A DNA stretch of 64,000 bases, from positions 43,412-107,411 of the forward strand of contig JBBART010000017.1 in assembly GCA_040399685.1 (NCBI GenBank). The letters run 5' to 3'. The DNA is from CAIQQQ01 sp040399685 (GTDB lineage: Bacteria > Pseudomonadota > Alphaproteobacteria > Acetobacterales > Acetobacteraceae). The translations under genes and the position numbers were made by a program. Numbering within the stretch: position 1 is the first letter of the stretch; each line of letters starts with the position of its first letter. A model generated the notes under the pieces. That model was not told the DNA's origin. It was given only the letters and a program-made list of their open reading frames with translations, and did no database searches. This document shows positions 1 through 7,919 of this stretch, piece by piece.

Positions 1-207
1 AGCGGCGTGGAGCAGCGCGCTGATATCGCAGCATTGAACACCTCGCTGACCACCACGCTGGCAGCGCAGGGCCTCACCTTCGGCGCCACCGACCCGGCCG
101 CCTTCCGCGCCGCCCTCAAGCAGGCCGGCTTCTACAGCGAATGGCGTGGCAAGTTCGGCGCCGAAGCCTGGAACACGCTGGAAGAAGCAGTGGGCTCGCT
201 CGCTTGA
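1..207 (+). CDS. TRAP transporter substrate-binding protein (DctP family), C-terminal fragment
   Basis: Only the last 68 codons are in the window; the gene begins upstream of base 1. The reading frame is open from base 1 and ends at the TGA of 205-207. The residues end in a helical tail (AGFYSEWRGKFGAEAWNTLE) of the kind seen at the C-terminus of DctP-type periplasmic binding proteins. The strongest support is context: the next gene, overlapping by four bases, is a fused TRAP membrane subunit. DctP proteins bind organic acids or related solutes in the periplasm and deliver them to DctQM. The ligand cannot be inferred from this fragment. Confidence 0.75.
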   Translation, partial: SGVEQRADIAALNTSLTTTLAAQGLTFGATDPAAFRAALKQAGFYSEWRGKFGAEAWNTLEEAVGSLA

Positions 208-2009
208 TCAGACTGGAGAACGGCCTGCGCCGATTGGTTGAATGGCCGACAGCATTGCTGGTGGTGGTGGAAATGGTGGTGCTGCTGGCCGGGGTGGTCA
301 GCCGCTTCGTGTTCCAGCACGCCTTCGTCTGGTCCGACGAACTGGCGTCCATCCTGTTCCTGTGGCTGGCGATGCTGGGCGCGGTGGTGGCCCTGCAACG
401 CGGCGAGCATATGCGGCTGACGGCGGTGGTGACAGGCATGCAGCCCCGCTGGCGGGCACGGGCGGAGGCGCTGGCGGTGGCAGCGCCTGCCCTGTTCCTG
501 CTGCTGTTGCTGCCATGGGCGCGCGAATACGCGCTGGATGAATGGGAGATCGAGACGCCGGCCCTGGGCTGGTCGAACATGGTGCGCGCCGGCGCCATTC
601 CGGTGGGCTGCTTTCTCATGCTGCTGACCTGCGTCATCCGCCTTGGCCGGCTGGGCTGGCGGGATGTGGCGGTGGCGGTGGCGGGATTGGCCCTGGCCGC
701 CTTGGCCCTGCGACTGGGCGCACCCTGGCTGAAGGCCATCGGCAACTGGAACCTGGCCGTGTTCTTCGTGGGCCTGCTGTTTGCCGGCGTGCTGCTGGGC
801 GTGCCGATCGGGTTCGCCTTCGGAACCGCCACCCTCGCCTTCCTCGCCACCGTCACGCGGGTGCCGCTGACCATCGTCGTCAGCCGGATGGATGAGGGCA
901 TGAGCGCGCTGGTGCTGTTGGCGGTGCCGTTGTTCGTCTTCCTCGGCCTGCTGATCGAAATGACCGGCATGGCCAAGGCGATGGTGGCGTTCCTCGCCTC
1001 CTTGCTCGGCCATGTGCGGGGCGGGCTGTCCTATGTGCTGCTGGGGGCGATGTATCTGGTCAGCGGCATTTCCGGCTCCAAGGCGGCCGACATGGCGGCG
1101 GTGGCGCCGGTGCTGTTTCCAGAAATGAAGAAACGCGGCGCCAATGAGGGCGAGTTGGTGGCCATCCTTGCCGCATCCGGCGCCATGACCGAGACCATCC
1201 CGCCGTCGCTGGTGCTGATCACCATCGGCTCCGTGACCGGGGTTTCGATCGCGGCCCTGTTCACCGGCGGGTTGTTGCCGGGCTTTGTGCTGGCATTGCT
1301 GCTCGCTGCGGTCGCACGCTGGCGGGCCGGGGCCGAAACGGCGGGCATCAAGGCAACCCGCGCCGAAATCCTGCGCACCTTCCTCTACGCCCTGCCCGCG
1401 CTGCTGCTGCCGTTCGTCATCCGCACCGCCGTGGTGCGCGGCGTGGCCACCGCCACCGAGGTCTCCACCATCGGCGTGGTGTATTCGGTGATCGCGGGCC
1501 TGGTGTTCTACCGGCAGTTCCCCTGGCGGCGGCTGTATCCGATGCTGATCGAGACCGCCTGCCTGTCCGGCGCCATTCTGTTCATTATCGGCACTGCCAC
1601 CGGCATGGCCTGGGCGCTGACGCAATCGGGCTTTTCGAAGCAACTCGCCGTGGCCATGGGCTCTGTGCCCGGTGGCCAGTTCGGCTTTCTGCTGATCTCG
1701 ATTGCGGCCTTCGTCATCCTGGGCAGCGTGCTGGAGGGCATTCCCGCCATCGTGCTGTTCGGGCCATTGCTGTTCCCGATTGCGCGGAGCATGGGCGTGA
1801 ACGAGGTGCATTACGCGATGGTGGTTATTCTCGCGATGGGCATCGGCCTGTTCGCACCGCCGATGGGGGTTGGCTACTACGCCGCCTGCGCCATCGGGCG
1901 GGTGTCGCCGGATGCCGGCATGAAGCGGATCTGGCCGTATATGGCGGCCCTTCTGGCGGGGCTGATCGTGGTTGCCGCCATACCGTGGATTTCAACCGGG
2001 TTCCTGTGA
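204..2009 (+). CDS. TRAP transporter fused permease (DctQ-DctM)
   Basis: About 601 residues. The first 150 or so form a small four-helix DctQ-like domain (ELASILFLWLAMLGAVVALQRGEHM is the recognisable stretch, here split across residues 45-70). The rest is a large DctM-like domain with many hydrophobic segments and the motif SGSKAADMAAVAPVLFP. DctQ and DctM are often separate genes; here they are fused. The start chosen is TTG at 204, which overlaps the TGA of the upstream binding-protein gene (TTGA). The longer open frame from 141 lies inside that gene. The protein would use a sodium or proton gradient to import the solute captured by the DctP protein. Function by family is firm; substrate is unknown. 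Confidence 0.88.
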   Translation: MIRLENGLRRLVEWPTALLVVVEMVVLLAGVVSRFVFQHAFVWSDELASILFLWLAMLGAVVALQRGEHMRLTAVVTGMQPRWRARAEALAVAAPALFLLLLLPWAREYALDEWEIETPALGWSNMVRAGAIPVGCFLMLLTCVIRLGRLGWRDVAVAVAGLALAALALRLGAPWLKAIGNWNLAVFFVGLLFAGVLLGVPIGFAFGTATLAFLATVTRVPLTIVVSRMDEGMSALVLLAVPLFVFLGLLIEMTGMAKAMVAFLASLLGHVRGGLSYVLLGAMYLVSGISGSKAADMAAVAPVLFPEMKKRGANEGELVAILAASGAMTETIPPSLVLITIGSVTGVSIAALFTGGLLPGFVLALLLAAVARWRAGAETAGIKATRAEILRTFLYALPALLLPFVIRTAVVRGVATATEVSTIGVVYSVIAGLVFYRQFPWRRLYPMLIETACLSGAILFIIGTATGMAWALTQSGFSKQLAVAMGSVPGGQFGFLLISIAAFVILGSVLEGIPAIVLFGPLLFPIARSMGVNEVHYAMVVILAMGIGLFAPPMGVGYYAACAIGRVSPDAGMKRIWPYMAALLAGLIVVAAIPWISTGFL

Positions 2010-2094
2010 TGACCGACGCCGGGTTGCAGCATCGGCCGCGTAACGCCATCTGAACTAAGCGGTCAGCCGTGCAGAACACAAAGGATGAGGCGTG

Positions 2095-2625
2095 ATGGAA
2101 CAGGCGACATTGGGCGGCGGCTGCTTTTGGTGCCTGGAGGCGGTCTATCAGGGCCTGCGCGGCGTGTCGGCGGTGAAATCCGGCTATGCGGCCGGCCATG
2201 TGGACAACCCCACCTACACCCAGGTCTGCGGCAAGCAGACCGGGCATGCCGAGGTGGTGCAGGTGACATTTGATTCCGCGGTGATCAGCTACGCCGATTT
2301 GCTGCGGGTGTTCTTCACCATCCACGACCCGACCACGCCGAACCGACAGGGCGCCGATGTGGCGCCGCAATACCGCTCCATCATCCTCACCCATTCCGAC
2401 GCGCAGGCTGCCACGGCGCGCGAGGTGATGGCGGAGATCGAGGCCGCCGGGGTGTGGGGCGCGCCGTTGGTGACGGAGCTGGAACCACTCGTGAAGTTCT
2501 GGCCCGCCGAGGCCGAGCATGACGACTACTTCAACCAGAACCCGGGCAGCGGCTATTGCCGGGCCGTGGTGGCGCCAAAAGTGCAGAAATTCCGCAAGAG
2601 TTTCGCGGATCGGCTGAAGGCCTAA
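2095..2625 (+). CDS. msrA: Peptide-methionine (S)-S-oxide reductase
   Basis: 176 residues. The family hallmark GGGCFWCLE lies at residues 7-15, with Cys10 the catalytic cysteine. GYAAGHVDNPTY, TGHAEVVQV and a C-terminal YFNQNPGSGYC stretch are also typical of MsrA. It reduces methionine-S-sulfoxide in damaged proteins, using thioredoxin. An AAGGA ribosome site at 2081-2085 precedes the ATG at 2095; an in-frame GTG at 2092 is less likely. The stop at 2623-2625 overlaps the stop of the converging ABC ATPase gene, so there is no room for a terminator between them. It stands alone and is not clearly part of the TRAP operon. Confidence 0.95.
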   Translation: MEQATLGGGCFWCLEAVYQGLRGVSAVKSGYAAGHVDNPTYTQVCGKQTGHAEVVQVTFDSAVISYADLLRVFFTIHDPTTPNRQGADVAPQYRSIILTHSDAQAATAREVMAEIEAAGVWGAPLVTELEPLVKFWPAEAEHDDYFNQNPGSGYCRAVVAPKVQKFRKSFADRLKA

Positions 2626-3599
2626 CCCGCCAGCAGGCACGCCACCGGCCAGGAGCCGCCTCGGTTTTCCAACCCTGGCCGTTCCTGGCTGCACCGTGCC
2701 ACGGCAACCGGGCAGCGCGGATGAAACGCGCACCCGGATGGCGGCGACAACGGGCTCGGCAATTCGCCGCGCACTGCCGCCTCGCCGCGCAGCAATTTCG
2801 GCGTCATCTGCGGCACGGCGCGGATGAGCGCCTGCGTGTAAGGGTGGCGTGGGGCGGTGAAGAGCGCCTCCACCGGCCCGGTTTCCACAATCCGCCCCAG
2901 ATACATCACCGCCACCCGGTGCGTCATGTGGCGCACCAGGCGCAGATCATGGGTGATGAACACCAAGGCCAGCCCAAGCCGGGCCTGCAATTCCACGAAC
3001 AGATTGACGATCTGCGCCTGCACCGACACGTCCAGCGCGGACACAGGCTCGTCGGCGATAATCACCCGCGGTTCCACCGCCAAGGCGCGTGCAATACCGA
3101 TGCGCTGGCGCTGGCCGCCGGAGAATTCATGCGGGTGCCGGGTGGCGGCGGTGGCGGGAAGCTGCACCAGATCCAGCAAGTGGGCGACGCGGGCGGGAAT
3201 GTCGGCCTTCGGCACAATCCGGTGCACATGCAGCGCTTCGCCCAAGGTGGTGCCAACCGTCATGCGCGGGTTCAACGAGGCGTAGGGGTCTTGAAACACC
3301 ATTTGCACCGAGCGGTTGAACTGCCGCCGTGCGGGGCCTTCCAGCGCCAGAACATCGGTTCCGTCAAAGCGGATGCTGCCCTCATCCGGCTCGATCAACC
3401 GCACCAGGCAACGCGCCAGGGTGGATTTGCCGCAGCCGCTTTCACCCACAATGCCGAGTGTCTCGCCGGCGCGAACTTCCAGGCTGACATCGGACAGTGC
3501 CTGCACCACCGGGCGTGGCCGGCGTGCGATCATGTCCACCAGCCCGCGCTCGCCGGGGAAGCGGCGTGTGAGGCCCGTGACCTGAAGCAGCGCCGTCAC
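2622..3599 (-). CDS. Dpp/Opp-family ABC transporter ATP-binding protein (DppF-like)
   Basis: 325 residues. It has Walker A GESGCGKST (52-60), the signature SGGQRQR (160-166) and Walker B IADEPVSALD (181-190). The C-terminal extension carries the CAFHPRCPVA cysteine motif typical of oligopeptide-type ATPases. The start is GTG at 3599, giving a GTGA overlap with the stop of the upstream DppD-like gene; the much longer open frame reaching 3863 would run through that gene. It is the last gene of the minus operon coxL-dppABCDF (10238 down to 2622) and pairs with the DppD-like subunit to power import. Peptides, nickel or other small solutes are all possible for this family. Confidence 0.9.
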   Translation of the reverse strand: MTALLQVTGLTRRFPGERGLVDMIARRPRPVVQALSDVSLEVRAGETLGIVGESGCGKSTLARCLVRLIEPDEGSIRFDGTDVLALEGPARRQFNRSVQMVFQDPYASLNPRMTVGTTLGEALHVHRIVPKADIPARVAHLLDLVQLPATAATRHPHEFSGGQRQRIGIARALAVEPRVIIADEPVSALDVSVQAQIVNLFVELQARLGLALVFITHDLRLVRHMTHRVAVMYLGRIVETGPVEALFTAPRHPYTQALIRAVPQMTPKLLRGEAAVRGELPSPLSPPSGCAFHPRCPVAVARCSQERPGLENRGGSWPVACLLAG

Positions 3600-4552
3600 A
3601 GCCGGTCTCGCGCGTAGCAGGCCATTTCGCGGGCACCCTCGACGATCAATCCCGGCCTGGTTGTGGCGCAGAGCGGTTCGGACACAGCACAGCGCGGCAT
3701 AAAGGCGCAGCCGGGCGACGGCGCATCCAGGCGCGGCGCCATGCCGGGAATCGGGATGAGTTTCGCCTGCGCCGCCCCGGTGCCGGGCATCGCGCGCAGC
3801 AAAGCCTGTGTGTAGGCATGGCGCGGATGGGCGAAGACCTTGGCGGTGGGGCCAGCCTCGCACACGCGTCCGGCATACATCACCACCACCCGCTCAGCAG
3901 TTTCGGCCACCACGCCCAGATCATGCGTCACCAGCAGCAGCGCCATGCCGAGTTCGTCTTTCAGGCGCAGCAGCAGGCGCAGGATCTGGTCCTGAATGGT
4001 CACGTCCAATGCCGTTGTCGGCTCATCGGCCAGCAGCAGCGCCGGAGACGATGCGAGGGCGATGGCGATCATGGCGCGTTGGCGCATGCCGCCGGAGAAT
4101 TCATGCGGATATTGCCCCAGCCGCGTGGCGCCGGCGGCGATGCCGACATGGTCGAGCAATTCCAGCGCCCGCCGGCGACGGGCCGATTTGTCCAGAGTGG
4201 TGTGGGCGACAAGCGATTCGTCGATTTGCAGCCCAATCGGCAGCACCGGGTTCAACGCCGCCATCGGTTCCTGAAACACGATGCCGATCTGGCAGCCACG
4301 GATGCGCCGCATCGGCTCTTCGGGCATCGTCAGCAGATCCTGCCCCTGCCATGTCACCCGGCCAGAAACGGTGGCGTTGGCGTGCAGAAGACGTGCGATG
4401 GCGCGCAGCGTGACGGATTTGCCGGACCCGCTTTCGCCGACCAATCCCACCACCTCGCCAGGGGCCACATCGAGATCGACGCCGTCCACAGCGAACACCT
4501 TGCTGTCGCGCGCCGTGAACACCACGCGCAGATCGCGCACCGACAGGCTCAT
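3596..4552 (-). CDS. Dpp/Opp-family ABC transporter ATP-binding protein (DppD-like)
   Basis: 318 residues. Walker A GESGSGKS is near 39-46, the signature SGGMRQR at 153-159 and Walker B LLADEPTTALD near 173-183. The C-terminal CAFMPRCAV motif is typical of the oligopeptide subfamily. The ATG at 4552 overlaps the stop of the permease gene by four bases (ATGA), and its own stop overlaps the next ATPase start. This tight packing indicates translational coupling within one transcript. It forms the nucleotide-binding heterodimer with the product of 2622-3599. Confidence 0.9.
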   Translation of the reverse strand: MSLSVRDLRVVFTARDSKVFAVDGVDLDVAPGEVVGLVGESGSGKSVTLRAIARLLHANATVSGRVTWQGQDLLTMPEEPMRRIRGCQIGIVFQEPMAALNPVLPIGLQIDESLVAHTTLDKSARRRRALELLDHVGIAAGATRLGQYPHEFSGGMRQRAMIAIALASSPALLLADEPTTALDVTIQDQILRLLLRLKDELGMALLLVTHDLGVVAETAERVVVMYAGRVCEAGPTAKVFAHPRHAYTQALLRAMPGTGAAQAKLIPIPGMAPRLDAPSPGCAFMPRCAVSEPLCATTRPGLIVEGAREMACYARDRL

Positions 4553-5352
4553 CGCTTCACATCCAACAATGCCGCCAGCCCATCGCCGGTGAGCGAAAAC
4601 CCCAGCCCCGCAAGCACGATGGCAACACCCGGTGCGAGGCTGATCCACGGGGCGGTGGTGAAGAAATTGCGGCCATCGGCAATCAGCACGCCCCATTCCG
4701 CCTCGGGCGGCTGTGCACCCAGGCCGACATAGCCGAGCGACGAACCCAGCAGAATCGCCAACGCCATGTCGGTCACGGCATAGACCAGCACAGGGCGGAT
4801 CGCATTCGGCAGCACGTGGCGAAACAGGATGCGGCTGGTGCTGTAGCCCAGCACCCGACCGGCCGCGACGTAATCGGCCGCCTTCTGCACCCGCACCTCG
4901 CCGCGCATCAGGCGGGCATAGACCACCCAGCCGACGCAGGCGACGGCGATATACATGTTGATCAGCCCCGGCCCCAGAATGGCCACCACCGCGATCACCA
5001 GCACCAAAAATGGAAAGGTGATGACCAGATCAGCCAAACGGCCGAACACCGCATCCGCCACGCCACCGAACCAGCCCACCAGCAACCCGATCAGGGTGCC
5101 AATGATCAACGGCCCTCCCATCGCGAACACCGCGATTTGCAGGTCTATCCGGGCGGCGGCGATGGTGCGGCTGAGGATGTCGCGGCCGAACTGGTCGGTG
5201 CCGAAAATATGCTCGGGTGACGGTGGCGCCAGCAACGCCGCGAAATCGAACGCCAGCGGGTCATGCGGCATGAACCAGCCCGGCACGAGGGCGGCCGTCA
5301 CCATCACGCTCAACAGGCTGCATCCGGCAATCAACGGCAGCTTCGCCCTCAT
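4549..5352 (-). CDS. Dpp/Opp-family ABC transporter permease (DppC-like)
   Basis: 267 residues. The N-terminal stretch HIFGTDQFGRDILSRTI is diagnostic of the DppC/OppC family and is followed by several hydrophobic segments. A binding-protein-dependent permease loop lies near the middle (YVAAGRVLGYSTSRILFRHV). It forms the inner-membrane channel together with the DppB-like protein encoded just upstream, with which it overlaps by four bases (5349-5352). Confidence 0.9.
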   Translation of the reverse strand: MRAKLPLIAGCSLLSVMVTAALVPGWFMPHDPLAFDFAALLAPPSPEHIFGTDQFGRDILSRTIAAARIDLQIAVFAMGGPLIIGTLIGLLVGWFGGVADAVFGRLADLVITFPFLVLVIAVVAILGPGLINMYIAVACVGWVVYARLMRGEVRVQKAADYVAAGRVLGYSTSRILFRHVLPNAIRPVLVYAVTDMALAILLGSSLGYVGLGAQPPEAEWGVLIADGRNFFTTAPWISLAPGVAIVLAGLGFSLTGDGLAALLDVKR

Positions 5353-6287
5353 CGTCCCACCCGCGGGTCAAGCCACATCTGCACGATGTCAGTCACCAGA
5401 AACGCCAGCGACACCAGCACCGCCAGCACCAACGTCAAAGCCTGAATCACGGGATAATCGCGTGCGAAGATGCTCTCCACCATCAGGCGCCCCACGCCCG
5501 GCACGGCAAACACGCTCTCGGTGATGACAGCGCCGCCCAGCAGCGAGCCCACATGCAGCCCCACCAGCGTGACGGTTGCGATCAACGCGTTGCGCAACAC
5601 ATGCCGGCCCAGAATCACCTGCGAGCGCAGTCCCTTGGCGCGGGCGAAATCGACGAACTCCGCTGTCAGCACCTGCAAGATCGCTCCGCGCAGGCTGCGC
5701 ATCAGCACGGCCGCGAAGCTGAACGCCAGCGTGCAGGCGGGCAGGAACAAATGCCACAGATGCTCGCCCAGACCTTCCCCATAGCCGCCCACCGGAAACA
5801 GATGCAGCCAGGCGGCGAACACCGTCAGCAGCAACAGCCCGACATAGAAAATCGGCGTGGAAAGCCCCACCTGAAACACAGAGCGGATCAACAGATCCGG
5901 CCAGCGATCGGCCCGTAAAGCCGCGATGAACGCCAGCGGCACCGCCGCCACAACGGCGATGAGAGCGGCAAGCCCGGTCAGCATCAGCGTCGCGGGCAGT
6001 CTTTCGGCGATCAGACGCGTCACTGGCACGCGATAGGCAATCGATTCACCGAACTCGCCGCGCATGACGCCTGCGAGAAATCCCCAGAGCTGCACAGGGA
6101 TCGATCGATCCAGCCCCAATTGTGCCGTCAGCCTGGCAATTGTGGCATCGCTCGCGCGGTCGCCTAGCACGGCCGATACCGGATCTCCCGGCAGCAGCCG
6201 CGCCAGCACGAACACCGCAAGTCCGATCGCCAGAAAACTGGGGACGATCTGCGCCAATCGCCCCAGCAGCCACGCGCCTCTGTTCAC
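5349..6287 (-). CDS. Dpp/Opp-family ABC transporter permease (DppB-like)
   Basis: 312 residues with the N-terminal LARLLPGDPVSAVLG motif of DppB/OppB. About six hydrophobic segments follow, with a coupling loop around FARAKGLRSQVILGRHVLRN. The start at 6287 overlaps the stop of the upstream binding-protein gene (6284-6287). It is the channel partner of the DppC-like protein encoded next. Confidence 0.9.
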   Translation of the reverse strand: MNRGAWLLGRLAQIVPSFLAIGLAVFVLARLLPGDPVSAVLGDRASDATIARLTAQLGLDRSIPVQLWGFLAGVMRGEFGESIAYRVPVTRLIAERLPATLMLTGLAALIAVVAAVPLAFIAALRADRWPDLLIRSVFQVGLSTPIFYVGLLLLTVFAAWLHLFPVGGYGEGLGEHLWHLFLPACTLAFSFAAVLMRSLRGAILQVLTAEFVDFARAKGLRSQVILGRHVLRNALIATVTLVGLHVGSLLGGAVITESVFAVPGVGRLMVESIFARDYPVIQALTLVLAVLVSLAFLVTDIVQMWLDPRVGR

Positions 6288-7894
6288 TTGGCGACAGCAG
6301 CGGATTCGAACATGTTGTTGCCAAGCGGGATCTGCACAAATCCCGTCACGTTCTTCCGGAACACCACCGGATACGGCGTTTCATACAGGAACAGGATGGG
6401 TGCTGAGGCGGCGTAGATTTCCTGAATTTCCTTGTACTGCGCGGCACGTTTCGCCGGATCAACCTCTTCCTGGCTGGCGAGATAGATCGCATCCAGCTTC
6501 TTGTCCTGCCAGCCGGAATGCAGGCTGGCGATGTTGGGAAAATAGGCGAAATACGAGGTGATCTGGCCCGGATCGGCGATGTCGTTGGTCCAGGCGGCGG
6601 TGCGCATCGAGAAATCGTCGGCGCGATACCGCTTGGTCAGCGTGGCGTTGTCGACCGGTTCGATCTTCAGCTTCACGCCAATCGCCGCCCACATCTGCTG
6701 CACCGTCGTCAGAATGTTCAGCCCATCCTGGTTGCCGGCCACCATCAGGCTGGACGTCTCGAACCCGTTTGGGAAACCTGCTTCCACCAACAGCGCCTTT
6801 GCCTTGGCAATGTCGTGTTTGTAGAGCTCCTGCTTGTAGTGCAGCGGCGTGGTGCGGCTCATGAACGATGTCATCGGCACGCCCAGGCCCTGGGTGACGA
6901 TGGCGATCAGCGCGTCCTTGTTGACGGCATAGTTCAGCGCCTGGCGGACCTTGACGTTGCCGAGCGGATTGGCCGTGCCGTCCTTCAGCTTCTCACGGCA
7001 GTTCATCGTCAGATACGCCACGCGCGTGGACGGCCACAATTCCATCCGCAGATTCGGATCGGCCTGCAATTCCTTCACCCGCGTGTAGGGCACGAACTCG
7101 GTGCCCTGCAGTTCGCCTGCCTTCAATTTGAGCAAACGCGTGCTGTCATCAGGGATGATCTGGAATTCCAGTTCATCGACATACGGCAGCGCCTGGCCGT
7201 CTTCGCCCTGCTTCCAATAATATTTGTTGCGCACCAACTTCATCGACACGCCGCGCTTCCATTCCGCCAACAGGAACGGACCGGTGCCGACCGGCTTTTC
7301 GGCATAGGCCTTGGCCTTCTCGTCCTCGGTGGCGCCGGGGGCAGCCTCGAACAGCTTTTGCGGCAAAATGGCGGTGTTGAACGTGGCCAGGGCCGCCAGA
7401 ATCGACGGGTCGGGCACCTTGAGCGACACCTTGATCGAAGTCGGGCTCACGATCTCGACGGCGGTGATGGAGGCCACGAGGTCGGTCCAGGGACCGTTCT
7501 TCGGCGCGCGGCAGCGATCCAGCGACCACTTCACATCCGACGCCTGCAACGGCGTGCCGTCGGCAAACTTCACGCCCTCGCGCAAAGTGAGCATGACGGT
7601 CTTGCCGCCGTCCTGCAGGTCCCATTTCGTGGCAAGCCCTGCCTGCACGCCAAGGCCGTCCTTGGTGGGCTGCAGCAGCGTGTCATACAAATTGGTCATG
7701 ACCCAGATATCGACGTTGGCGTCGTTCAGAACCGGGTCGAGAAACTGGCTGTCGGCATAACGGCCGAACACCAGCTTGCCGCCGCGGACGGGGGCCGCCT
7801 GGGCGGTGCCGGACAGGCCCAGCAGCGGAAATACCGTAAAGCTTGCCGCCAGGGCGAGGGCCGAACGACGCGTGAGACCGGTAATCTTGTCCAT
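6284..7894 (-). CDS. Dpp/Opp-type ABC transporter substrate-binding protein (SBP family 5)
   Basis: 536 residues. The export signal contains TRRSALALAA followed by a cleavage-like TAQAA, so Tat export is plausible. The mature part has family-5 features: a DPVLNDANVDIWVMTNLYDTL segment near the N-terminus, then LREGVKFADGTPLQASDVKW. The ATG at 7894 is preferred because it sits in front of the signal peptide and behind a GGGGGT stretch; the open frame continues to 7939 without a better start. It follows coxL (25-base gap) and precedes the permease genes in the same operon. It sets transporter specificity; family 5 includes peptide, nickel, opine and other binders, so the ligand is open. Confidence 0.9.
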   Translation of the reverse strand: MDKITGLTRRSALALAASFTVFPLLGLSGTAQAAPVRGGKLVFGRYADSQFLDPVLNDANVDIWVMTNLYDTLLQPTKDGLGVQAGLATKWDLQDGGKTVMLTLREGVKFADGTPLQASDVKWSLDRCRAPKNGPWTDLVASITAVEIVSPTSIKVSLKVPDPSILAALATFNTAILPQKLFEAAPGATEDEKAKAYAEKPVGTGPFLLAEWKRGVSMKLVRNKYYWKQGEDGQALPYVDELEFQIIPDDSTRLLKLKAGELQGTEFVPYTRVKELQADPNLRMELWPSTRVAYLTMNCREKLKDGTANPLGNVKVRQALNYAVNKDALIAIVTQGLGVPMTSFMSRTTPLHYKQELYKHDIAKAKALLVEAGFPNGFETSSLMVAGNQDGLNILTTVQQMWAAIGVKLKIEPVDNATLTKRYRADDFSMRTAAWTNDIADPGQITSYFAYFPNIASLHSGWQDKKLDAIYLASQEEVDPAKRAAQYKEIQEIYAASAPILFLYETPYPVVFRKNVTGFVQIPLGNNMFESAAVAK

Positions 7895-7919
7895 GAAACC
7901 CCCGTTTATGTGCAGCCAG

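Noticed and set aside
132..1811. 559-codon minus-strand open frame across the TRAP permease
   Set aside because: It is antisense to a clear DctQM gene and its product is rich in His, Gln and Gly with no domain, typical of a GC-rich shadow frame.
2622..7894. Specific dipeptide or nickel transporter assignment
   Set aside because: Family membership is clear but no ligand-defining evidence is visible, so specific names were not used.
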